Part shown: positions 26,581 to 33,699 of the stretch, in pieces
Position numbering within the stretch: the stretch's first letter is position 1
Layout: every line of letters starts with the position of its first letter
Assembly (NCBI RefSeq): GCF_009858335.1
Contig: NZ_VMSE01000001.1
Location: 372,001 to 436,000 of the forward strand
Direction of reading: 5' to 3'
Source of the DNA: Methylovorus glucosotrophus
GTDB lineage: Bacteria; Pseudomonadota; Gammaproteobacteria; Burkholderiales; Methylophilaceae
DNA: 64,000 bases
Position numbers and translations under genes: made by a program
Notes under the pieces: model-generated
What the model was told of the DNA's origin: nothing
The model's database searches: none
The model's input: only the letters and a program-made list of their open reading frames with translations

Positions 26581-27141
26581 ATGAAAGCCCAGATCCAGAC
26601 GTCCGAAACACCCCCGATCTCGCTCGCCGTTTCCGGGTTCTTTGATAACGAGCAGGCCATAGAACAAGCCATGCATGGCTGTCTGCAACGCGGGATTCCG
26701 CGCGATCTGATTGAAGTGGCGGTATCGCCACAAGCCGCTCCGCGCTTTTTTGGAGGCAAGACGGGCAAGCCCCGCGATAGCTGGTTCTCATGGGCCGGGC
26801 GTGGCGCATTGGCCGGCCTGCTGTTGACCGCGGCTGTCTCCTTGATACTGGTCATGCTGCCGGGTTACGCTACGTCGCGGAGCATGGCCGTAGTGCAATT
26901 GCTGGGACCGGATATCGGCGTGATTGCCGGAGCCGCGCTCGGTGCGCTTTACGGCATGCTGAAACCGGTGACGGTGAGCCCGCAATTGCAGCGCGTCAGC
27001 CAGCGTCGCGATAGTGCGCTCATGCTGGTGCATTTATTGTCCGTGCAGGAAGCCCGCATCATCGAGGGCGTGCTTAAAGCCCATGGGGCCAGTCAGGTAG
27101 AAGCCGAGCCTGACTCCCTTACCATGACGGCAACTGCGTAA
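26581..27141 (+). CDS. membrane protein of unknown function in oxidase operon
   Basis: 186 residues from ATG 26581, AGGAG a few bases upstream. An N-terminal domain (SLAVSGFFDNEQAIEQAMHG) resembles the fold of 'general stress' proteins that start with a ferredoxin-like module for sensing or packing; then two hydrophobic segments (about 77-98 and 110-130) with small residues and a C-terminal repeat of the first type (SALMLVHLLSVQEARIIEGV). No catalytic motif. It follows the third cytochrome gene by 40 bp and ends 23 bp inside the convergent copD. Confidence 0.75.
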   Translation: MKAQIQTSETPPISLAVSGFFDNEQAIEQAMHGCLQRGIPRDLIEVAVSPQAAPRFFGGKTGKPRDSWFSWAGRGALAGLLLTAAVSLILVMLPGYATSRSMAVVQLLGPDIGVIAGAALGALYGMLKPVTVSPQLQRVSQRRDSALMLVHLLSVQEARIIEGVLKAHGASQVEAEPDSLTMTATA

Positions 27142-27979
27142 GCATGGTGGTCGCCAGTAACAGCATGCAAGCGCAAAACACCTCATGGCTGAGGTAGTGG
27201 TCATAATCCGCATATTCCGGAGCGAGTTGCCCCAATATGCCGCGTAGCCTGGCAGCGGCCAATACCACGCCAGTGAGCGCCAACATCTTGATCAGCAATA
27301 CCCCAAGATACGTCCATGCCAGGCCTTTATCCACGGCAAATTGCAGTGCCAGCCGCAAGGTGCCGGTGAACAAGATGCCGGTGAAAACAGGCAAGGCAAA
27401 CCGGGAGTATGCCCGCAATGCAGGCAAGCCCACCCATGCCTGCCCGCCAAGGCGGTTCACCGCGAGCACCATCAGGCTTCCCAGCCAGCTTAGCGCTAGC
27501 GCCAGATGCGCAACATCCACCCAGAAGAGTACAGTCCACAGTCCCTGCTCGGCGGCATGTGCTGTCGCGCCGAGTGAGATCACCAGCCCCGCTAGCAGCA
27601 TCAAAAAGGCGCGCGGTCCTGAGGAGTGGTAAAGGAGAAGGCAGGCCAGGGTAAGAATGAGCAGGTAAGCCATCCACCATTGGCCGATATGGGTATGCAT
27701 CAGCAAGTCACTCGCCTGTTGCCAGGTAATCACGCTGTTACCCATGCGGGCAGGGCTTTGAAATGGATCGGCCTGATCAGCCAGTATGCCGTGCAGCACC
27801 ATGAGAGCGCCGATGGCGCCCAGCCCCCAGGCGATGCCTGCCCAGACCTTGCGCGCTGCCAATGTGACGCCGAGCTGTTGCCAGATGCGAAGGCCCATCA
27901 TTACTGCTACTGCGGTATAAGCAAGCGCCCGCCCCAGGGTTCCATCCAGCAGGTGTGCATGCGCCAGCAGTTCTTCCAT
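27119..27979 (-). CDS. copD: copper resistance/uptake membrane protein CopD
   Basis: 286 residues, about eight membrane helices. CopD domain pattern with conserved His in the first helices and GATAHAAEQ, FWVDVAHLALALSWLG and LSHEVF. CopD works with CopC to bring copper into or across the inner membrane. copC lies 3 bp upstream. The 3' end overlaps the convergent oxidase-operon gene by 23 bp. Copper delivery to the CuB centre of the neighbouring oxidase is a reasonable inference. Confidence 0.88.
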   Translation of the reverse strand: MEELLAHAHLLDGTLGRALAYTAVAVMMGLRIWQQLGVTLAARKVWAGIAWGLGAIGALMVLHGILADQADPFQSPARMGNSVITWQQASDLLMHTHIGQWWMAYLLILTLACLLLYHSSGPRAFLMLLAGLVISLGATAHAAEQGLWTVLFWVDVAHLALALSWLGSLMVLAVNRLGGQAWVGLPALRAYSRFALPVFTGILFTGTLRLALQFAVDKGLAWTYLGVLLIKMLALTGVVLAAARLRGILGQLAPEYADYDHYLSHEVFCACMLLLATTMLTQLPSW

Positions 27980-27982
27980 GGA

Positions 27983-28390
27983 TCAAGGCCGGATGGTAAA
28001 GCTCAGGGTGCCGGTCTGGTGATGTCCATCGGCGGACAGGATGCTCCAGCGCAAATGATGCTTGCCGGGGGGCAAGCGTGGCAATGCCGCCAGCATGCGT
28101 TTTCCCTGAACCGATGTCTCTTTCAATATGGACCATTTGTCGCCCTGCAGTATCTCAATACGGCTGAAGGCCGGCTCCACCGGTGCGCTGAAATCCAGAA
28201 CAACCTGGGCAGGAGAATTAGCCAGTATTTCGCCGTGGCGCGGTTGCGCCGTGATCAGGCGGCTGTGGGCATGCGCAGTCGTAGCGCTCAGCAGGGCGCA
28301 TAGCAGTAGGCACACGCTCATCCATCTATCGTGTGCGAATAGGCGGGGCTGTCTTGCTGATGAAATAATGCGTGCCAGTGTAAAGCGCAT
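27983..28390 (-). CDS. copC: periplasmic copper-binding protein CopC
   Basis: 135 residues from ATG 28390 (GGGAGT upstream). The signal peptide has an unusually long n-region and ends near ATTAHA (about residue 41), so the mature protein begins with His, the first Cu(II) ligand of CopC. SADGHHQTG near the C-terminus supplies the Asp and His ligands. The Met-rich Cu(I) loop of plasmid CopC is absent, so this is the Cu(II)-only type. Forms an operon with copD. Confidence 0.92.
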   Translation of the reverse strand: MRFTLARIISSARQPRLFAHDRWMSVCLLLCALLSATTAHAHSRLITAQPRHGEILANSPAQVVLDFSAPVEPAFSRIEILQGDKWSILKETSVQGKRMLAALPRLPPGKHHLRWSILSADGHHQTGTLSFTIRP

Positions 28391-28448
28391 GGTTTACTCC
28401 CGCCACATAGGCTTCCGTGGATGACATCAAGCGATGAAGAGCAGCGTC

Positions 28449-28477
28449 AAAAAAAGCAAGGCATGCTGCCTTGCTTT
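28449..28477 (-). terminator. rho-independent terminator of the HDO gene
   Basis: Ten-base-pair stem AAGCAAGGCA/TGCCTTGCTT with a three-base loop, followed on the minus strand by a T-run. Confidence 0.88.
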
Positions 28478-28489
28478 GTATTCCGGAGC

Positions 28490-29938
28490 TTAATTCAGCC
28501 CCGTTTGCTGCATGTAAAGCCTCGTAGCGGCGAGACCGGCAGAGGTGTGATGCTGCCCCGGAGCCAGCCATTTCGCCATGTTGTGCATCTGGCGGCTCGG
28601 TTGGGTCAGCAGGGCAGGCTCTATCAGCGACTGCAAGGTGGCATAGGAGGTATCCGCCGGTCGTTGCCTGCTTTCCGTCATGCTTCTCTTGCGCCAGTGC
28701 TCGCCAAGTCTGGCCTGGCGTGGCAGCGTCTCCAGCACCTCGCCGGCCATCCAGTCATACATCAGCTGTTTTTCATAGGGAGTGAATACCCCGAACATGC
28801 TGGCATGTTCCCCTTCCATCAATTTCCAGAAGCGTGATTGCGCAGGGTCCTGGTGTCGCGTCATCCAGCCAGCATCCACCAGCGCAGGCAGCAGCTGAGG
28901 GATTTTTTGCGGATCAGATAGCCATTCATTGATGCTGTAAGCGCCGAGTTTGCACTGACTTGCATGCATGAATTTCCCCACCGAGGCTTTTTTGCGAAAC
29001 ACGGCAGTGATCTCGGTTTCGGCATCAAACTGCTGGATCAGCGCAGGCGTTGCCAGCCCCACCGAGTTAAGCGCCATGCCGCGCAATATGCGCATCATGA
29101 GTGCCTGGCGTTGCTGGCGTCTGGGCAAGGCTTCAAATACCGCCCAGGCGGCGCGCATGGCATGGCCGGTCATGGCGTTATCCACCGTGACATGCAGCAT
29201 GAAGTAATAGGGGTCGATATTGAGCTCTTCCAGCTCGTGCGTGGTGATCAAAAGATGGAGCGGCAATTGCTCATAGGCCAGGTTGAAGCCGATGACTTCT
29301 GGCAGATAGCTTTCTGCATGATGGCCCAGCGCCAGCTGCGTGAGTCCTTGCACAAAATGGCTGTCATCCAGGGCATGCCACTCGGTATCGAGGTCATAAC
29401 GGCGCAATAGCTGCTGATACAGCACGACATGGTTCTTGTCGCTGCGTCCTTCGCCCAGCTCTTCCAGATAAGTCTTGATGAGGGAGGCGTAGCGCGGATC
29501 ATCCCACTGCCGTGTGAGGCCATAAAGCCAGGCACCGTCCACCATTTTGGTGGGGGCCACCTGCAACAGAAAATTCAGTGCATGCGATTTACATGAAAAA
29601 TAGCGACGGGGCTCGCCGCGTTTGCGGCCTTCCAGGTATTCCTGATACTCCCGACCTGTGGCCTGTGCATTGCGCTGTATCCACGCCTGCAGGGCATGGG
29701 GCGAGTCTGCCAGCAGGGCATCGATTAATTCGGGATCTGACTCCATGGACGACGCATCTATGTGCGCCAGTTGCTGGGTCAGAAAGGCATTAGCCTGGTG
29801 TGAAGATTCCACATGGCGCTCTGCCGACAGGTCGGGATTAAGCAAATCAAAATACAGCGTTTTAATGGCGAGGGGAGCCTCGGCAGGCGCAGGTGGCGTG
29901 ACAGCTTCCTCGTCAAATATTCTTGGGTCTCCGGGCAT
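28490..29938 (-). CDS. haem-oxygenase-like diiron oxidase (HDO) family protein
   Basis: 482 residues from ATG 29938 (AAGGAG upstream). The central part (about 145-300) has the pattern of iron-containing redox enzymes of the haem-oxygenase-like fold: E160, H170 in SDKNHVVLY, E214 in LPEVIGFNL, and the H249-x3-D253-x5-H259 set in MLHVTVDNAMTGH. Known members oxidise amino acids, fatty acids or guanidines (SznF, UndA, BesC types). The N-terminal 100 residues and the C-terminal 150 are extra and unrecognised. It is divergent from a methyltransferase/ATP-grasp pair with a 204-bp shared promoter region, which suggests a joint pathway. Confidence 0.8.
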   Translation of the reverse strand: MPGDPRIFDEEAVTPPAPAEAPLAIKTLYFDLLNPDLSAERHVESSHQANAFLTQQLAHIDASSMESDPELIDALLADSPHALQAWIQRNAQATGREYQEYLEGRKRGEPRRYFSCKSHALNFLLQVAPTKMVDGAWLYGLTRQWDDPRYASLIKTYLEELGEGRSDKNHVVLYQQLLRRYDLDTEWHALDDSHFVQGLTQLALGHHAESYLPEVIGFNLAYEQLPLHLLITTHELEELNIDPYYFMLHVTVDNAMTGHAMRAAWAVFEALPRRQQRQALMMRILRGMALNSVGLATPALIQQFDAETEITAVFRKKASVGKFMHASQCKLGAYSINEWLSDPQKIPQLLPALVDAGWMTRHQDPAQSRFWKLMEGEHASMFGVFTPYEKQLMYDWMAGEVLETLPRQARLGEHWRKRSMTESRQRPADTSYATLQSLIEPALLTQPSRQMHNMAKWLAPGQHHTSAGLAATRLYMQQTGLN

Positions 29939-30013
29939 GTTGGTTCCTTCTCCTTAATGCGAAAAGTATGGGGGGAGTCGCCTCATCTGCTTATCCGCCC
30001 GGCTCCGAGATTG

Positions 30014-30033
30014 CTGTAAGACGGGGCTTACAG
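30014..30033. promoter_or_regulatory. dyad operator candidate between HDO and methyltransferase genes
   Basis: CTGTAAG-ACGGGG-CTTACAG, a perfect 7-bp inverted repeat in the middle of the divergent promoter region. It may be bound by a shared regulator or be part of a promoter. Confidence 0.4.
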
Positions 30034-30142
30034 ACGGTGCCAGTGGCTTTTGTTAAGCTGAGTCATGAATAGGTCGGCGCCTCAAGCTCCAGAAGGGTGC
30101 CAGGACGCTGTTTGATCACCCCATTGAAACCAGAGGCCAGCT

Positions 30143-31138
30143 TTGAACCCCGATGAACCCGCGAACCAGCCAGAGCCCGTCAATCCCGAACAGATCATGT
30201 CTTCCACGCAAGCCACCGCGTTGCGGGATTGGCTTGTTTATCTACGAGGCGTGAATTACCAGCATGTGGCGATTACTCCCTTGAGCCACTCGCGCATTTA
30301 CAAGCGAGATGCCCAGGCCTGGGCTAAAACGGTACGCGACATCGTGGGCTGGGGGCGGCCCTTTCATGCGGACGTTGCTGGTGAGCCGTTGTTTGGCCTG
30401 ATGGAAGCCGCTGATGTGTTGCAACCCGTGGAAATGGGCTGGCGTAGCAAGGTGCGGGTGGCTTCCCTGAACGGCCAGCTCTTCCTGCATTCGGCTTATC
30501 CAACGCTGGAGGCGTCGTCAGTATTTTTTGGTCCGGACACTTACCGCTTTGTCCGGGCTGTGCAGCAGTATGCGCAGACCCGGCAGCCGACGGTCAGGCG
30601 AGCAGTGGATATCGGGACAGGGAGCGGCGTCGGCGCGATTGCGCTGGCCGGTTTGTTCCCCGATGCCGAGGTGTTCGGTGTGGATATCAATCCGCATGCG
30701 CTGGCGCTGGCACGGGTGAATACTGCAGCCAATGGCTGCGAGCGGGTGCAGATGCTGCACAGTGATTTATTGCGGGATGTGGCGGGCGAGTTTGATCTCA
30801 TTATTGCCAATCCGCCGTATCTGGTCGATGCCGCTCAGCGCAGTTACCGCCATGGCGGAGGGGCGCTAGGGGCCGAGCTTTCGCTAAGCATGGTCGATGC
30901 CGCCCTGACGCGCCTGGCGCCGGGTGGTGCGCTAGTGCTGTATACCGGAGTAGCCATGTTGGATGGGGCTGATCCTTTCCTTGCTGACGTGCAGGCGCGT
31001 CTGCAAAACCGGTCTGGATTTTCCTGGCATTACGAGGAAATTGACCCCGATATTTTTGGCGAGGAGCTGGACCTGCCACCCTATGACATCGCGGACCGTA
31101 TCGCGGCCGTGGTGCTTACGCTGAAGCGCGAGGCATAG
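30143..31138 (+). CDS. class I SAM methyltransferase with NPPY motif
   Basis: 331 residues from TTG 30143, chosen because AGAGG lies six bases before it; ATG 30197 is the alternative. The SAM-binding motif VDIGTGSGVGAIAL (about 154-167), the acidic loop VFGVDINPHAL, and IIANPPYLV (about 219-227) place it with PrmC/HemK/RlmG-like enzymes that methylate amide or amine nitrogen. The N-terminal 150 residues are not those of PrmC, and a true prmC is at 62271-63164. Five bases before the ATP-grasp gene, so co-transcribed. Substrate unknown; methylation of a small amide or peptide product is possible. Confidence 0.82.
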   Translation: MNPDEPANQPEPVNPEQIMSSTQATALRDWLVYLRGVNYQHVAITPLSHSRIYKRDAQAWAKTVRDIVGWGRPFHADVAGEPLFGLMEAADVLQPVEMGWRSKVRVASLNGQLFLHSAYPTLEASSVFFGPDTYRFVRAVQQYAQTRQPTVRRAVDIGTGSGVGAIALAGLFPDAEVFGVDINPHALALARVNTAANGCERVQMLHSDLLRDVAGEFDLIIANPPYLVDAAQRSYRHGGGALGAELSLSMVDAALTRLAPGGALVLYTGVAMLDGADPFLADVQARLQNRSGFSWHYEEIDPDIFGEELDLPPYDIADRIAAVVLTLKREA

Positions 31139-31143
31139 CCGCC

Positions 31144-32454
31144 ATGCGCATATTGGGGATAGGCGAATATTGTGACCTTGCTGGCATGTACAGCCGTTTG
31201 GTGCAGGAAGGGCACGAGGTACGGGTATGGGTGGAAGATGAAGCCTATCGCGGCATACATCGCGGCCTCCTGCCGTTTACCGATGACTGGCACGATGAGT
31301 TGGACTGGGTGCGCGAAGCAGGCCAGGAGGGCTGCATCGTGTTTGAGTCTGCGACCAAAGGCGAGTGGCAGGATGCATTGCGGCGCGATGGATTTAATGT
31401 GATTGGCGGCAGCGCATACGGCGATCGCCTGGAAGGGGATAGGCTGTTTGGGCAGCAGGTCATGCAGGACATGGGGTTGGAGATAGCGCGTTGCGAGCGC
31501 TTTTACGATATGGAGGCGGCGATACGGTTTATCGAAACCCACCCCGCCCGCTATGTATACAAAAGCAATGGTGCGGATAGCGAGCGCACACGCAATTTTG
31601 TCGGAACGCTGGATGATGGCAGTGATGTCATCGCCCTGCTGGAGTTTTATCGTCAGCACTCACCTGCTACCGAGACTTCGCCGGTGGATTTCATGCTGAT
31701 GGAGCATGTGCAGGGCATAGAGATGGGCATAGGCGCGTATTTCAATGGTACCCGCTTTTTGTCACCGGTCTGTCTTGATTGGGAGCACAAGCATTTCTTC
31801 CCGGGTGACCTCGGCGAATTGACCGGCGAGATGGGCACAGTGGTGACTTACACGGGTGGACAGTCGCTGTTCAAGCGCACCCTGGCGCATCTGGAAGAGG
31901 CACTCGCCGAGAGCGGCTATTGTGGCTATATCAATCTGAACATGATCGTGAATGAATCGCATATCTGGCCGCTGGAATTCACCAGCCGCTTTGGTTACCC
32001 CGGATTTGCCATCTGCAGTGCTTTGCATCGCCAGTCCTGGGCCACCATATTCAAAACCATGCTGGATATTGATTCCACCACCCTGGAGACTGCACCGGGC
32101 TTTGCGACTGGCGTGGTGCTGACCGTGCCGCCTTTCCCCTATGCCTATGGTTACGAGCAGCTGGCCAAGGGCATGCCTGTGCTTTTTCATCCAGACATCA
32201 GCGATGCAGAGCGCCAGCGCGTGTTTCTGGCGGAAGTGGAGAAGGTGGGGGACTATCTGGTGACCAGTGGCGTGAGCGGCTACATCTGCGTGGCGACCGG
32301 CACCGGTTTGACGGTGCAACAAGCCAACGCCAGTGCTTATGCGCTGGCGGGCAAGGTGATTGTGCCGAATGTGCGTTACCGCAACGATATAGGTCGGCGC
32401 CTGGCGAATGGCGAGCTGGAGCTGTTGCGCAAATGGGGATATATCGACGCCTGA
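31144..32454 (+). CDS. PurD-like ATP-grasp ligase
   Basis: 436 residues. N-terminal pre-ATP-grasp part (MRILGIGEYCDLAGMYSRL...GHEVRVWVED) and an ATP-grasp core with the ATP-binding lysine in YVYKSNGAD, the MLMEHVQGIEMGIGAYF hinge and metal-binding NMIVNESHIWPLEFTSRFGYP. The closest general family is phosphoribosylamine-glycine ligase-like ATP-grasp, but it lacks the glycinamide-ribotide context, and its partners (methyltransferase, diiron protein) suggest formation of an amide between two small molecules. ATG 31144 sits 5 bp after the methyltransferase stop. No terminator was clear after it. Confidence 0.82.
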   Translation: MRILGIGEYCDLAGMYSRLVQEGHEVRVWVEDEAYRGIHRGLLPFTDDWHDELDWVREAGQEGCIVFESATKGEWQDALRRDGFNVIGGSAYGDRLEGDRLFGQQVMQDMGLEIARCERFYDMEAAIRFIETHPARYVYKSNGADSERTRNFVGTLDDGSDVIALLEFYRQHSPATETSPVDFMLMEHVQGIEMGIGAYFNGTRFLSPVCLDWEHKHFFPGDLGELTGEMGTVVTYTGGQSLFKRTLAHLEEALAESGYCGYINLNMIVNESHIWPLEFTSRFGYPGFAICSALHRQSWATIFKTMLDIDSTTLETAPGFATGVVLTVPPFPYAYGYEQLAKGMPVLFHPDISDAERQRVFLAEVEKVGDYLVTSGVSGYICVATGTGLTVQQANASAYALAGKVIVPNVRYRNDIGRRLANGELELLRKWGYIDA

Positions 32455-32484
32455 TCATGCGTTCTATATACCCCCTTTGCGCTG

Positions 32485-32676
32485 TTACTTTTCAACAGAA
32501 CCCCAGGTGGCCTCAAATCGGAACTGACGCAGGTCCAGCTCTGGCCGTTCGGTTTGAAATTGCGCTTTGCCTACGCGATATGCTTCATCAATATCCTTGG
32601 CAGACAGCGAATGCTCCCAGATGGGGGTATCACGATGGGCGGATTTATCCCACGCGCTTATGTAGAACAAACCCAT
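32485..32676 (-). CDS. small conserved-looking protein, unknown
   Basis: 63 residues from ATG 32676, which has AGGAGA seven bases upstream; the frame extends to 32745 without a better site. Sequence is polar, with YISAWDKSAHRDTPIWEHS and a charged second half, no membrane helix. I do not recognise it. It lies 77 bp downstream of the secreted serine-rich gene's stop and may be co-transcribed with it. Confidence 0.6.
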   Translation of the reverse strand: MGLFYISAWDKSAHRDTPIWEHSLSAKDIDEAYRVGKAQFQTERPELDLRQFRFEATWGSVEK

Positions 32677-32753
32677 ACGTATTCTCCTGAAATGAGATTG
32701 GCTGAATTGTTGACTGCCGCCTGCCAGAAACCCCGCAGGCGGCAAGTGCTTGC

Positions 32754-33080
32754 TTAATGCGAGCCCGAGCTGCTGCCTGAACCACTGGAACTGCCAGACG
32801 AGCTGCTGCCGGTGCCAGAACTGCTGCTTGTTCCTGTTCCGGCGCGGTTTGAATTCAATTCATCCGAACGCTTTGGGGTTTGTGTTTTTTCTGGCTGGTG
32901 GGTGCCCTTGCGCTGGCTGCCACTGCCGTCGGCCGGGGTCGATGTGGAGGTGCTGTTATCGCCCGGGGTGGCGTTGGTATTCGAGCCACTGTTGGTGCCT
33001 CCGGCAAAGGCCAATGGCGTTTGCAGGCATGCGAGCAGGATGCCAAGGACTAGGTGTTTTCCATGGATATTGGTTTTCAT
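32754..33080 (-). CDS. secreted Ser/Gly-rich low-complexity protein
   Basis: 108 residues from ATG 33080 (AAGGAG upstream). A signal peptide (about 1-26, ending PLAFA) is followed by a Thr/Asn/Gly/Ser-rich part and a pure Ser-Gly tail (about 80-108). Mature protein is probably disordered and exported. No function is suggested by sequence; cell-surface or desiccation-related roles are guesses. Confidence 0.65.
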   Translation of the reverse strand: MKTNIHGKHLVLGILLACLQTPLAFAGGTNSGSNTNATPGDNSTSTSTPADGSGSQRKGTHQPEKTQTPKRSDELNSNRAGTGTSSSSGTGSSSSGSSSGSGSSSGSH

Positions 33081-33179
33081 GATGCTCTCCTTGAAGTCTT
33101 GAGTTATGGAATGTATTGACTGTGCAAGGATGTATCGTGAAAGCTAAGCGCGACGGGCAACATCAAGGTATTTCTTATT

Positions 33180-33233
33180 GTGCTGTAGGAAAATCTAAAT
33201 CGGGCGAAACGGGCTAACAAAGTCCTACAGCAC
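33180..33233. repeat. spaced 11-bp inverted repeat between two small genes
   Basis: GTGCTGTAGGA (33180-33190) and its exact reverse complement TCCTACAGCAC (33223-33233), 32 bases apart, in the divergent region of the Ser-rich gene and the DUF2171 gene. It could be a paired operator or an RNA hairpin. There is no T-run, so it is not a terminator. Confidence 0.6.
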
Positions 33234-33355
33234 TATAGGAGCTGACTCTCTCGCTGAGCATGCGTCTGATCTGTCATTGTGAATGCATGGTTTGCATGTC
33301 CGCATGCAACAGCACTGTTTACCAGATGATTTTTAGACGATATGGAGGTTTTGAT

Positions 33356-33589
33356 ATGTCAGTTTCTCATGCTATTTTGCCCGGCATGCCGGTGCTTTCC
33401 GCCCAGAACACCAAAGTGGGTACCGTCGATGGTCTCGAGGGTACCAATCTCATCAAACTCACCAAGGATGAGCAGGGCCAGCATCATTACATCCCCAAGG
33501 ACTGGGTGGCTTCTACCGATAATGCTGAAGTGAAACTTTCGTGCGACGAAAAGCGCGCAGTGTCGGAATGGCTGACACAGCCCAACTGA
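33356..33589 (+). CDS. DUF2171 family protein
   Basis: 77 residues from ATG 33356, with GGAGG seven bases upstream. The start (HAILPGMPVLSAQNTKVGTVDGLEG) and HHYIPKDWVA match the PRC-barrel-like DUF2171 proteins, found in stress-tolerant bacteria and often near CsbD and hemerythrin genes. Function unknown. Monocistronic with a strong shared terminator. Confidence 0.82.
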   Translation: MSVSHAILPGMPVLSAQNTKVGTVDGLEGTNLIKLTKDEQGQHHYIPKDWVASTDNAEVKLSCDEKRAVSEWLTQPN

Positions 33590-33623
33590 AGCCACGGCTC
33601 GTGGCTGTATAGTTTCACGCCAT

Positions 33624-33657
33624 AAAAAAACCCGCCTCAATGTGAGGCGGGTTTTTA
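33624..33657. terminator. bidirectional terminator between DUF2171 gene and xoxF
   Basis: Stem AACCCGCCTCA/TGAGGCGGGTT with ATG loop, A-run on the left and T-run on the right; serves both converging genes. Confidence 0.93.
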
Positions 33658-33699
33658 TTTATCAATGCCTGTTGCCAGGCGATTGAAACAGCCGCTTGA

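Noticed and set aside
30143..31138. prmC (release factor methyltransferase)
   Set aside because: The true prmC lies at 62271-63164 near prfA; this protein has a different N-terminal half and sits with an ATP-grasp gene.
31144..32454. purD (phosphoribosylamine-glycine ligase)
   Set aside because: The ATP-grasp core is similar in style, but the context is not purine synthesis and the N-terminal part does not fit the housekeeping enzyme well.
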